Positions 1 to 11,915 of a stretch of DNA of 64,000 nucleotides are shown here, in pieces. Within the stretch, counting starts at the first letter, position 1. Every line of letters begins with the position of its first letter. The stretch is from Catenaria anguillulae PL171 (Eukaryota; Blastocladiomycota; Blastocladiomycetes; Blastocladiales; Catenariaceae). A program made the position numbers and the translations under genes. The DNA is taken from the NCBI GenBank assembly GCA_002102555.1, contig MCFL01000020.1, positions 372,001 to 436,000 on the forward strand. Reading direction: 5' to 3'. The notes beneath the pieces were generated by a model that had not been told where the DNA came from, searched no databases, and saw only the letters and a program-made list of their open reading frames with translations.

Positions 1-125
1 CGGAAGTTTTCGGCCGTCTTGGGCACGTCCTGGCTGAAGAGCTCAAAGACGATGCGGCCAAGGGGCTTGCCGGCCATGGTCATGTCGAAGAAGACGCGGG
101 TGTTGGCGGGTTGCGAGACGGTCAT
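1..125 (-). CDS. Cyclophilin-type peptidyl-prolyl cis-trans isomerase, N-terminal part only
   Basis: The first 41 codons of a gene that runs off the left edge. The start is the ATG at 125-123, in a good context (ACC before ATG). The predicted N-terminus contains [20 protein letters not shown] and then VPKTAENFR, the first beta strands and the conserved PKTAENF motif of cyclophilin A-type isomerases. These enzymes catalyse cis-trans isomerisation of peptidyl-proline bonds and are usually cytosolic or nuclear. There is no room for a long targeting peptide: only about 10 residues precede the VFFD strand, which favours a cytosolic form. The catalytic arginine and the cyclosporin-binding residues lie outside the window, so activity cannot be judged. 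Confidence 0.9.
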   Translation of the reverse strand, partial: MTVSQPANTRVFFDMTMAGKPLGRIVFELFSQDVPKTAENF

Positions 126-1078
126 GGTGTTGGTCGTGATGTGTGATCGCAAACTTGTGAGCAGATTTACGTGAGCAGCGCTTGATGGAAGCCAGGTGAT
201 GGTGGGCAGTGGTGACGAGCGGCGGTGTGACAGTGAGCGGGCTATCCATGAGCTTTATGCATGTATTTATGCTGGCACATTGGTGTCAAGCAACCGTTGG
301 AAGGAAGCTGGCAGCCCGTGATTTACTTTGAGACACACAGACACTCAGATTTCCAAGAGGTTCGCCGCACGTGATCTCGTCACGTGTAATGCGCATCGAC
401 CCGCCGATCATTTGTCGCCGGTCTTGTCCGCACCGCACGAGACGAGTCGATCGGACCTGACCATGCATCCAGCCAGGCCAGAACCCACCCCTTGCTCTTA
501 TTGGACACAATGTGGACGTTGCGGTGCATCGAGCCATTGTTCCTCAAAGTCGACGTCCACATCACGGCCATGTGACGTCCAATCGATATCAAGTATTTCA
601 TTCCGATTTGGAACACACACAAATGGCGCCGCACCAATCGAGTCGAGTCGAGTCATTGATTCGACTTGGGGGTCACCCACTCCGATCAACAACTCTCCAG
701 GCCCGTACCATCGATGCCTCTTGATGAAATTACCATGCATGTAAAATTGTCTCTTTGTGTATCATCAGCTGCTGCCGCCTTGGGCAGTCACCTGTCTCTC
801 CACAACTGAGGATCGCACCATATGTTTATGATACATGCTCAAACGCCGCGGTAAAGCGAGTTCCAGTTCAAGCTTCACCACCTCGCTTGGCCTTCCTGAC
901 GCGGTCCGTGGCCAGTGAGTGTGTTCATGTGTAAAAGTAAGTACATGTACCCCGAGGAATCTGTCGGCCGCTGCATGAGTACGTACAAGTTAAAAGCATA
1001 CCAATAGCCCGCTTTCGTCTCCGGCCGCCCGTCATTCCAGTTCCCTCCAATGCACAAGGCCGTCCCTTTGTGAACGCA
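126..1078. other. Intergenic, divergent promoter region
   Basis: About 950 bp between two divergently transcribed genes (cyclophilin to the left, F-box protein to the right). The short open frames here overlap one another on both strands and none resembles a protein. The 5' regulatory sequences of both genes must lie here, but no specific site is recognised. Confidence 0.6.
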
Positions 1079-2574
1079 ATGTCCTCACCATCCCACACGG
1101 CCACAGCCCTCCCGCTCGAGCTCTGGCAACTCATTGTCGAGCATGTACATGCCCGACGCCACCCATCCAAGCCGTCATCTCCCAGTGCCGCCGCTGTCGA
1201 CCTGACTTGGCGCCACGACCTGTTTGCCCTGCGCGCGACGTGCAAGCTCGCATACACGGCCGCCTTTCCCTTGCTCTGGTCCGAGCTTAACCTGTTATTT
1301 TACGCCCGACATCCACATACCGCAAAGAGCGTGTGGGAAACAAATGCCGCAGCCATCAACGAGGTATCGAGCGAAAAACAGCCCGCGATGATGGAGGCCA
1401 ATCGAAGACGGCTCGAATTGGTGGCCACGTCCGTGTGCCCGCGGATCCGGCCGTTGTCTGTTGGTTTGAGTGATGATGACGAGGAGTGGATGTGCTGGAG
1501 CCAAGTCCCGAGCTTGCTTTCGTTTGTCGTGTACGACGACGTATTGTACTTGCCGACCGCAATCGACTCGAACAAGACTGTGGACGAATTGGTACCTTCG
1601 GTGCGCTCATTATGGGAACCGTTTTGGTCTGTATGGCAAGACAACTTGGTATGCTCATGCCACTTCCTTGAATCGTCTCATGAACATCCTCAGAGACCGA
1701 CTCCTTGTTTGGTTTCTTGCCTCAGGTCAAAGTGCACAACAACACACTCCTTATTCCTTACCCGCTTCACCTCACCCGCCGCATCACCATCGACGACCTG
1801 GACGAAGTCTGGTCCAATGGACCTTGTCCCGACGACAACCCGTCTGATTCTTGGCGCTCGGAACTGGCATTCCTCTTTTCTCCCAGCAGCACACACATGC
1901 CACACTTGGAATCCATTCGCATCCAATGCGCATTCAGCCACGCCGAATCCTTGGCCCACGACCTGACCCTTTGCTACCCATCGATCCACTCCGTCGACAC
2001 GTTTATGCTTGGTCTCGTCCACCCAGCGCTGCCACCACGGATTGCGTCCACGGTGCGCCACTTGCGTGTGTGCTCGGATTGCGCGAGCATGGAAGATGTC
2101 GAGTGGCAGCCGTTGGACGATGCCGTGGCACTGGAATCACTTGATGTCACGGCCCATGTCATGGAATGCAATGTAAGCGACCTCTTGTCCGGGTTCAATC
2201 CACACAACATGGAGCGGCTCAAGCTCGATATCTCGTGCCATGGGTGGTTGGGCGTGTCGTCGGCGTTGGATCGGGAGGGCTTGTTGGATGCACCCAAGTT
2301 GAGGCAAGTAGCCGTGTCGAGGCCGATTGCACAAGTGCTGTGGCCACAGCCAATGCCGGTGGCGGCGGAGATGAGGGAGAGGGACAGGTTTCCGGGCCTC
2401 GAGGAGGTGGTGGTGCTGGTACCAAGGCGAGAGTTGGACGAGGTGGAGCAGGATGTCGGGTGGATTGAGCGGCAGGTACCGAGGCGGACAAAGGTCAGGG
2501 CGCAGGAGAGTATTTGTCAGTCGGCGGTTGCTGGGGATGTCGACCTGTCGGATCCAGATTGGCACGGTCAATAG
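1079..2574 (+). CDS. F-box protein (putative SCF substrate adaptor)
   Basis: Two exons, 1079-1648 and 1726-2574, joined across a 77-bp phase-0 intron (GTATGC...CCTCAG), give 472 residues. An in-frame GTG nine bases upstream was rejected as start in favour of the ATG at 1079. The N-terminus carries an F-box pattern: LPLELWQLIVEHV, a short Ala/Pro insert, then LFALRATCKLAYTAAFPLLW, the helix that normally contacts Skp1. The remaining 400 residues have scattered leucine-rich segments (PHLESIRI, TVRHLRVC, ALESLDVTA, NMERLKLDIS), which suggest irregular leucine-rich repeats for substrate binding. Such proteins recruit targets to the SCF ubiquitin ligase. The target cannot be inferred. The family is large and poorly conserved outside the F-box. 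Confidence 0.75.
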
Positions 2575-3283
2575 ATTGCTCTCTAATCAACAATTTCCCA
2601 CTGAGTCACCGTATGTGTACGCTCTTGGCCTGTGGGATGTCTCATCACGAACTGGAATCTTCATGGGCTTGGGTTCATTCCGGCTCCGGGACGTCGACAC
2701 TCGAAGAAATGTCTTACCCATTGCCACCTTCGACGGACCCTGCATGTGCCCCGGCCGCATCAGTAATTCCCCTGTCGTCCGCCGTCCGCGAATCCGCGGT
2801 CTGAGCTGCCGTTGGCCGCGTTCAGAACATGTCCAAGGTTTCCCGGCACAGGCAAGTCAAGGCGAACATTGCATAACGGATGCTCTTCATCGCTTTCCCT
2901 TTTCAAGTATGTATGCCGCAGCTACCCAGACGTCGACTCTCCGCCCTGCACCTGCGGCGAACTGCCCACAGGTCAACACGCTTACCTCCTGCATCTCCCC
3001 AACCTGAAAGACTCAAGCGTGATTGCGGCCGCAATCGGATCGCAGATTGGAAGAGTTGTTGAAGACCGAGGCAAAGACAATGACACTTTGCGACACAAAC
3101 GTTACAAAGGTGATGAATAAATAAACGAGGTACAACAACTGGTTGAAAGAGAAAACAGAAGGCACAACCCACTGACCCACATGTGCAAAGGAAGGGAAAG
3201 CGAAAGAAAAAGACCGCAACTCAGGAATCACGGGGAACCTTACGATACAAGACACTGCAGTGCAATCCACATTCCGAACGTGT
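2575..3283. other. Convergent intergenic region
   Basis: About 700 bp between the stop of the F-box gene and the stop of the cohesin gene, so it should hold both 3' ends. Short open frames are present, but nothing in them looks like conserved protein. Confidence 0.5.
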
Positions 3284-6200
3284 TCACATAAACTTGCGAC
3301 GCTTGATGGGCGGATCGGGTTCATCGTCCGCATCCTCCTCGACCGCCTCATGTTCCTCGTCCTCGTCTTCTTGCTGTTCCTGATCCGACTCGGCCTCGAC
3401 CGAAACCACCTCGGCAATCGGCGCCTTGCGCCTCGTTGACGCACGTGACCTCTTGACGGGCGCACTCTTCTTGGCTGGCGCAGCCGCATCCTCCTCGTCG
3501 CTATCCGAGTCGGGCTTGGCGCGCTTCCGACCCCTGCCTGCTTTTACCGCGGGCGGTGCGGGTGCCTCCACATCCTCTTGATCCGAGTCCTCGATCCGAT
3601 CATCCTCCTCGTCTCCTTCTTCATCGCTCGACATGCCGGGTACCACAGCCTCCCACGCAGCCTTGCGCTTCGTTGGCTGCGGCCTCTTGGGGCGCGCCTT
3701 GGCTGCTGTCACCTTCTTCTTTCCAGCCGCCGCAGGTGCACGTTTGGCCCCGGGCGTCCTTGCCGCTGCACGCTTCTTGGATGCCGCGACTGTACCCGCC
3801 GCAGTCAACGTGGCGGCCAACACCATGCCCGCTGCATGCCCGTGCCCATGCACCACCACGGGCTCGTGCTTGACATTGGCCTTCTTTGCGAGCGCAGGAA
3901 GCAGCGGCTCGAGCACCATGGATCGGCGGAACTGCCGGTACAGTGCACGCGCGTCCGAGATGGACAGAACGGGAACAAACTCCTTGAGCGCCTTAACAAT
4001 GGGCGCCGAGTTACGCAGCGCTGTGTTGAGGCGCGAGTGAAAGTCGGCCAGATCCGCGTGGTACTGCTCCATTTCGGCATCATCTTGTTGGTCTTGCTGC
4101 TCGTCGGCGTCGTCGGCGTCCGAGTTGCTGGCTTCGGCGTCGGATTTGGCAAACATGTCGTCATCGGCGGGTTTGTCAATGTCCATGGCGTCCGCATCGT
4201 CCTCGTCACCCTCGCCCGTTGCAGATTTTTTCTTGCCCTTGGCCTTTTTCGTTTTTGGCTTTGGCGCAGGCCGCTCGGGCACATCGGCAGGCTCAAACTG
4301 CTCAACGACCCACTGCGCGCCATACGCAATCACGGGCTTGACGTTGGCGGTTTTGCGACGTTTGAACACATCGGCGAGCGCCTTTGCCAGCCTCGGCACA
4401 GCCCCAGGGCGATCGGGTTCTCCCGCCTCTTCCGTCCCAGCATCCTTTGACTCTTGATCGGCAATCTCCTTGTCCGCTTCGGACAGGCGGAACGCGCGCT
4501 GGACGGCCGACAAGCACACTTGCACAAGTGTGGCCTCGGGCACCTTTTCAAGCACCTCGCCCATGACAACTGCATCTGCCTGGTACGTGAGCTGGCGCGC
4601 AAGTTCGTCCACAGACCAAGGCTGATCTGCGGTACCAGCTGGCACCGCATCGTCATTGCGCTCGCTCGCAGGCACGGGCGGGCGGCGGTAGAATTGCAGC
4701 ACGGTCGGCGCATACGCCGCGTCGACGGCGCCAACGCCCACGAGCTTGGAAAACATGCGGACGAGCGCATGGTCCGATTCCAGGTAGGCAAGCGTTGGGT
4801 TCAAGTGTGCATCGCAAGTCGACGCAAGGTCTTGTTGGCCGTCGGCCATGAGGAGCGATTTGACGCGCGAGGCAATGAGTTGCTCGAGCAAGGCCAGAGC
4901 ACGGTCGTCAAGGTCGATGCCCGAAAAGATGGACGCGGATTCCATGAGCACGTTGGCCGCAGCAACACGGGTGCGGGCTGGGTAGGATTCGGGGTCGGCC
5001 AGCAGGTCGGCACATTCGGTGATGAGGTCGTGGATCGATGCGCGCAGGTCGGCCGAGATCTCGACAGGCTTGGGCTCCTTTTGCTTGTCCTTGTCCCCCT
5101 TTACACCCACATCTTCCTCTTTATCCTCGCCCAAGTCCTCGCCAACGTTGCTTTCTGCACCTGCCATCTGCACCAACCACAAGAGCCTGGCCACCAACCT
5201 CTCGACACTACCTACCTCCATGTCCTCGACCATGTCCTTGACCTCCCCGCCCAATACGTCCTCGGGCACCTTGATGGCCTTGACCACGGCCACCACCGTC
5301 GCAGGCCGCTCGCTCGCACACCCTTCGCTGACCACCCGCCTCACCACGGGCGCCACATGTACGCTCGTTTCTTGCCTTCTACTCAACCCGCCCACCAGCC
5401 TCGCCACCTCATCCAACACCACCGGAGCCGCATCGCGCTTCATTGCCGCAACCCCCGCCGAAAGCACCGCGTCCAGTACTGCCGTGCCCGCCGCCGCCGT
5501 CCATGCGTCCACAGGCACGCCCGCGCGCGCGGCGCGAAACAGGTACACTTGTGCCACGTCGTCGGCCTTGTACTTTGCGAGCAATGCTGGCAGATGCGCA
5601 GCCAGTGTGCGGCCGGTCGAGTCGCGCGCGGCCGAGGCGAGTGCGCACACGAGTGCAATGAGCACGTGCTCGTGCGCAAGCGACGTGTCGGTGCGCCGAA
5701 GGTGAGCGAGGGCCGGGTCGGGTGATGTGAAGAGCGGGAGGGTAGGCAGTGAGGTGGCGAGCAAGGTGAGTGCATGGTCGCATTTGAGCGGATCGACCGT
5801 GGTCAAGGACGAAGGTCCGGATTTGCGTTGGATGGGCATGCCCATGTCATCGTCGCCGTCGTCGGTATCGCTGCCGCTGCCGCCATGGTGCTTGGCGTCC
5901 ACGGCCACCTCCATTTTGGCCTCAGGATACACGCCCGCAATCAGCTGAGCAACCCATTCGACCAACCGCGGCCAATCCATGCTCTCAGTCTCTTCCTTCC
6001 ACACGCCCACAAGCGCTTCAGGTACTCCGCCTGCCTGCACATGTTTGGAAAACACGAGTGCACACACTTGATCGACCTCGTCTGCACCCAACACGCCCAT
6101 CTGATACACGAGACACACGAGCTCGACGCCCGCGCGCTGCACGCCTGGATCCACATCTGCCGCTGCAATCTGAATGATGCGCGCCTTGAAGCGCTCGGTA

Positions 6201-7728
6201 AACAGCCTCAGGCCGGGGACCAGCGCGGGCGTCGAATACAAGTGTGCCAAACACTCAAGGACCACGGTGCGCACGCCGGCATCTTGGTCGTTGAGCAGCC
6301 ACCCAAAGTATCGCAAGTAAGTCGGGTCGAGGAACCGGTCAGGGACACGTTCGACCCAAGTGGCGAGTGCGCGCATGCATTCTTTGCGAATGGCCGCGTC
6401 CACGTCACGGTATCGGTGCACAAAGATGGTGTCGTAGAGCGCCGTGTGTGTGTCGACAACCTCGTCGTGGTATGCGTGGTTGTCGTTGGCCAGCGGCGTG
6501 CACAGGCTCGTGGCCAAGTGCAGGCCGAGGCTCGTGGCTGTGTGGCGGAAGGCACGCAAGGGGGATGAGACGAATGCGGCAACCCATTGTTGGATCACTT
6601 GTAGGAGCACGTCGTCCCAAAGGGCGTCGTCATCGGATGAGATGAGGTGTGTGAAAAAGGAGAAGAAGCCTGCCATGTGCGTCTTGTGGGTCTTTGTGCG
6701 TGAGATGAGTGGGTAGGCCGTGGCCGAGGCGGCAGTGGGGCCAGACGTCATGTGCGATTGCAGTTCTTCGACATAGTCGGGGACGGCGTCTTGGTCCTCA
6801 AAGCGCGCCGGGGTGATGAATTCGGTACATCCCGTTGCCTGAAATTGTGTCATAATCAGTCAGTCATGATGGCTGAACGAGACAATGCGGATAGGAATAC
6901 GGATACAGAAACACGTACAGCAATGATCATGTTGACCACGGCCAAGAGCGCATCGCTTGGGCGGACATGGTACTCGGTCAGCCACTGCTTGACAATGCCC
7001 GACATGGCCACGTTGGGTGTGGTGACTGCATCCCACAACCCGGTCGTGTCAAGATTGAGGCGGACCACGGTACCGCGCTTGCGGCCTCGAGGAGTCGTTG
7101 TTGCAGCCGTCGCCTTTTTCGCACGGCTGGCGGGCAAAGTAGGTTTCTTGAATGTCGCTGAGGGAGTGGAGGCGGCGGGCGCCTTTTTGGGTGTGGCGGC
7201 GGCAGACCGGCGAGACATGCGCCGCTTGGGCTGGTTTTCGAAATCGTCGTCGTGTTCGTCGTCGGAGGGTTGGTGATTGGCATGGTCGTCGTCCTGGTCC
7301 GAAAGGTCGTCGGCATCAGCGTTTTCGTCTTGGTCAGAGTCGCTGGCGGCGGCGGCGGCGGCGGCTGTCTTTGTGCGTGCACCTGCACCTGCGCCGGTGC
7401 GTTTGGCCTTGGGAGTGGGTTTGGCTTTGGGCGAAGGAACAGGGGCAGGCTTGGCGACGCGGGTTCGGAGACGGGTCGATGACCGGCGACTGGTGGGTTC
7501 TTGCTCTTGTTCATCACCTTGATCGTCTTGCTGGTCGTCCACGTCCATGGCATCGGGGTCAGCGTCGGCGTCTGCGTCGGCGTCGGCGTCGCTGGTCTGA
7601 CCTTGATCTTGATCGTCGTCCGCAGCCGGACGGGAGGCGGCCGGGGTCTTGGGCTTCGGCTTAGGCTTGGCCACAGGCGAGGCCGTGGCCTTGGGCTTGG
7701 CGGGCTGCTTTGCCCGGGTGGTGGTCAT
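3284..7728 (-). CDS. SCC3: Cohesin subunit Scc3/STAG (stromalin)
   Basis: Exons 7728-6919 and 6838-3284 are joined across an 80-bp phase-0 intron (GTACGT...TTTCAG), giving 1,454 residues. A longer open frame begins at a TTG; the ATG at 7728 is used instead. The N-terminal ~225 residues are disordered: KPK-rich, then a DADADAD-type acidic run, then basic. The STAG region follows at about 235-400. The stromalin conservative domain lies at about 410-471 and includes FVHRYRDVDAAIRKEC and LRYFGWLLNDQDAGVR, close to the fungal and animal family. The rest is helical repeat, with acidic and Lys/Arg-rich nuclear-localisation-like tracts at the C-terminus. Scc3 binds the Rad21/Scc1 kleisin of the cohesin ring and is needed for DNA loading and sister-chromatid cohesion in the nucleus. 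The length is within the family range. Confidence 0.93.
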
Positions 7729-8622
7729 GATGGAGATGGGTTCGTATCGCAAATTGCACGCAGTCTCTTGCTACGTCAGGCTGATACTGTGAAAATCATC
7801 ATTGTTGAGGTACTTAATGAAATGAAATGAAGTGACTCACTCGCGATTGAGTTAACATTGGGGAAGCGGAAGCGGCAGCTTAATGGTTGTTCCTGCTTCG
7901 GATCTTTATTTTACCAAAGACTGACTGACACAAGCGCACTAACCACAGCGATCTTGACATTTCATATCCATGATACTGTACATGGCCAGACACTTTGCAC
8001 CAGCTATGGCTCCCTTGCCCTCCATCGACGCGACCTTGGCCAATCGCGCTCATCATGATCATGGCTTCCCTCGCCTCACAATTGGTTGCTCGCTCCCAAT
8101 AGACTGTGGCACCGGCTGAGTCTCGCCCATCGCTCAATTGCAAGGCAACTGAGATCAGCATTCAACGACAGGAAACTTGCCGAGGTCACGTAGGACATAA
8201 TTTGGGACTGAGACCATTTGTCTACAACCCATGGTGAGATTGGCGAAAGGGTGGGGGGAATGAAGAAACACATACATGCCAGACAAAGGGGGCCGAGCCA
8301 AACGCAAAAGGGATAAGTTGACGATGAGTTGAGTGACCATGACGAGGCTCCAGTTGGTTGATGTGGTCCACTCCATACTAATAACAAGTATTCTCGGGGG
8401 TGGGCACGGAAATTTATGAATTATGAAATAGGGGAAACACAAAGTGGGAATCGTTGGGAGGAGGAAGAGCAACCAATGGAAGAACACACGGAACGAGGAG
8501 AAGAGAATAGGCACAAAGAGTTTCCAACCACCGGGAGGAATGTGAATGAAATGGGTGGGAATAGTCGAATTAGCAGAAGTCAAACGAGAAGGAACCAAAG
8601 GTATGTACACACAAATCAGAAA
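7729..8622. other. Intergenic
   Basis: About 900 bp between two minus-strand genes (RING gene upstream, SCC3 downstream). It should contain the SCC3 promoter and the 3' end of the RING gene. It is more A/T-rich than the flanking coding DNA. No RNA gene or repeat was found. Confidence 0.5.
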
Positions 8623-9980
8623 TCAAAGAACCAAGACCCTTGCCCCTCCCGGCATCGCCGACATGGCAGGTGATCTCGGGCCCAAAGCTCCTGTCGGCAC
8701 ACTGAACAACCGATTCAGTTGGTCCACAACCCACTCGCGCCTCAATTCTTCCCTCCTCCTCTCGTACTCGATGGGAAAGTATGCCCTAACCCACCGATCC
8801 ATAGCCTTGTCCTTGGCCAGTGGTTTCGGATCCGCCGCAGCCACACGTGTGATGCACCGGCAAATAGGGCACGGAAGCCGCTGCATGAGCGGACGCGCTG
8901 GTGTGGCCGTCGACTTGCTCTTTCCTCGGTCGTTGGGCGCAGTATCAAGCGGAGCGGGCGAGATGAAGGGAGACACATACGTCATGGAGTAGGTGCCTGG
9001 GCGGCCCACGACGTCGGCCGCAGGCGCAATCAGTGCATTGGGGCGGCCAGGAGCAGTGTGCGGGCCGGGACCGAGACTAGACGCCGTGGAAACGGACGAC
9101 GAGCCAGTGGGAAACCGTTCGAGCGAGAGTGGACTTGTGGGTGTAGGCGGCGGCGAGTTCATGAGTTGGCTAGCTTCGTCGTCGAGAGCTGGAAGTGCTG
9201 ACATGATGACTGGGCGCATGACGTCGTTTGTGAAGGTGAGAACGACGGTTCCTGGTCTTGGAGGCGGAGTGGCATTCCGCAGCGCGATGAAACATGTGGA
9301 GCAGAGTCGATGGCCGCAGCGCATGGCGATCGGGTCGACAAAGACCTCAAGGCAAATTGGGCATGTGACGTCAGCAATGTCGGGGAGGATTGTCGCAAGG
9401 CGGGATGTAAGGCGGCGAATGAGGTCGATGCTCTCAGTCGATGCTGATGAGCACAGAGCAGCAATGAGCTGTGGGAACAAGAATCGCCGTCTGCATTAGC
9501 TCTACGGAGAAAACATGGTTGGCTGTGGTCCTGCCGTACCTCAATCAATGCTCTTGCCGCAACTTTGACTCGCTTGCGTCCTTGCCTTGCCGCCGGTGAG
9601 AGCGCCGGCAAGGGTCCCGACGCAAAGTTGAGCGCTTGCTTGAGTGCCAACTGCATGGCTCTGGCAAGCACTTGTTCGCTCTCTTGAGCCTGAGACTTGA
9701 ATCCGTTTGGCTTGAGCAACGTGGGAATGATCCGAATGCGAAGGTTGTCGACGAAATGGCGCACGGCCACGACCGCATAGGGTGATCCAGCCGTGGCGGG
9801 CGAGGCGGCCGTGGAAAACTGGTCGAGCACGGCATGGATATCATCCATCGTCAAGTCAACAGCTGATCCCATATTGGTAGAGCTGAGATCAGCTCTGACC
9901 TCGTCGTTCTGGCTCGGTTGGCAATCAATGATCGGCTGGCGCCAGCGGTTGGTGACTGGCGACATGAGCGATGCGAGCAT
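8623..9980 (-). CDS. RING finger protein related to fungal SPX-RING E3 ligases, without a clear SPX domain
   Basis: Exons 9980-9540 and 9468-8623 are joined across a 71-bp phase-0 intron (GTACGG...CCACAG), giving 428 residues from the ATG at 9980. The RING begins CPICLEVF and continues CGHRLCSTCF. The last zinc pair, CPICR, comes only after a Pro/Ser-rich insertion of about 100 residues. After it, DKAMDRWVRAYFPIEYERRR matches the pattern that follows the RING in fungal SPX-RING proteins (an Asp/Leu helix, then YFP.E). Residues 30-180 are helical and could be a shortened or diverged SPX-like region, but the lysine-rich SPX helix is not visible. Likely role: ubiquitin ligase, possibly phosphate-linked. 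Family assignment is moderate; the RING itself is clear. Confidence 0.78.
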
Positions 9981-11915
9981 GGTCGTAGTTGTGGTTCAAG
10001 CTTTTGCAAGTTGTCGGTTGATGGGAGCTACAATCGATGTGTGGTCTCTGTGGAATTGGTGCATGGACCGTGCGAGCGAGCCAAGAGAAGAAAGGATGGG
10101 ACAAGCGGGCCGTCAGCGACTCTTGTACTTATTTGTAGCAACTCGGCATATGTCGCATGAAAATAATTAATGCGTCGGTACACTGGACCCATGCCTTCCA
10201 CCAACGAACAGTGCAAATGGCTAGCGTACATACTTACCCCCGATGCTGTGACGACAAGTATCGTTCGAGAAGGGCTGGATTGAACGCGAAGTGTGGCGAA
10301 TGCCTCTGGGAACACGCTTGATGGCGATTCTGGCTTGGCTGAAAGGTCGAGAAAAAAACTTGGATGGCACCACTCGGCACACGAGAACACAACGGAGGCT
10401 GTCTGAGGCTATTCCGTCAAGAAGAATCAGAAAAAAAGATCGCATGTGAGTCATGAGCAGCAAGATACCGATCAGGCAGCAACAGGAATAAACTTGATGG
10501 TGTCATTGCCAGATTCGCAACATGGCTCATAACCGTGAAAAGCTCATGGCATGAGCATTCCACATGGGCAGCAGATAGGACATGGAAACGGCCTGCCTCG
10601 GCAATGGACGACGCAGACCAGAAGTCGACCCAAAGTGGAACGCAATGGCGCGTGAGATGAAGCATGACGTAGAAAACATACGAATTGAGATTGAGGGGGT
10701 GGCAATGATTTGTCGGGCAGTTTGCCGGCCAGCGTCTTGTATTGAGATGGGCACACGGTACACAGTGTGGCACGCAATGGGCTGGCCGGCGCGCGGCATG
10801 CGGGGCATGCCGACCTTTTGAAGGCCGACTCCGACGAGCCTGAGCTGAACGTAATGTCGCGCAAACGTGCAGCGCCTCTGGAAGAAAAGTCTGGAAGAGT
10901 GGCCCCGTAGATCTGCCTCATCGCAATGATTCAGCTCGCCGCTGATCGATTGCAAAATCCTCTCGTCCGCCAAGTGCCAAACCCTCGACGCATGTACATA
11001 GACATGTACTACTGGATGCACATCTGATACATTTCACCCTGCAAATGTGAAAGGGAACCTACTCTGGTATCATCATGCAATACCCGCAATCACAGTGCAC
11101 CTTGTCTCAAGTTTGCCAAGACTTGTCTTGTCTGGGTCCGAAAACGCGAAAGTGCACGAGCAAACCATCACGGTCCAACGGTCCATGCATCTCATCTGCA
11201 TCATTACTTCCCCTACGGCCTGGCCCGCTTCAAGCTGGGAGGAGTACGACAAGTTCTATTTGCTGGTCACTACTGCCAGGGGTATCCTCTGAGTACCCCT
11301 GCTTCGGCCCGGCGTTGGGCGCCAAGCAGTTCACTTCGATTGTGTCAAGGTCGCCGCTGGCATGCATGGCCATGAGCAGGCTGCCCCTCGAACGAGACTA
11401 GTCATTGGTGATTTCTGCTGCTTGCTGCAATTGATGGTGTCCAAACGAAACGTCATGATTCATGATGTGTTTTGCCAAGAAAATTTTGCGCGAAACAAGA
11501 ATGCCGTGGCTTTGATTCTGGAAAGCTGGCTCTGGAAGACGAGAGGAATGTGGAGAGAAGGTTGGGATCATGAGTGAAGCTTGCTCCGATCAATGGCAAT
11601 GGGACGCAATAAAATCTTGACGGCGCATGTTGTGTATGGTGGGAATAACGTCAGCTAGCTGCAGCTGCGCTCGCTGAATGAATGACAAGCTTGATCTCCT
11701 CAGGCGGGTAAAGTGGCGTGCTCATAAATGTGAAGGTGTGCAAGATTCCATGTGAGACAAGGCATGAGGAGCTCAGCAAACAAGGGCAACAGAGGCATGT
11801 GTTAAAGAATTGTATGATATCTTGTTAAACAAGAGTGGCAAGGCTATGAATTAACAGTGAACAAACATGACACCAATACGACGGATTCGGTGGCGATATC
11901 CAACGTCGAATGCGT
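9981..11915. other. Long intergenic stretch, nothing recognised
   Basis: About 1.9 kb between two minus-strand genes. The open frames (up to about 165 codons on the minus strand near 10.5-11.0 kb) lack G/C-biased third positions, domain motifs and plausible splice partners. No tRNA-like structure or tandem repeat was seen. It holds the RING gene promoter and the Nop4 3' region. Confidence 0.5.

Noticed and set aside
4454..5725. 423-codon plus-strand open frame opposite SCC3
   Set aside because: Antisense to conserved cohesin sequence; no motif and no plausible start context.
10527..11021. 164-codon minus-strand frame between the RING and Nop4 genes
   Set aside because: Cysteine/histidine-rich by chance, no G/C third-position bias and no homologous feel; treated as intergenic.
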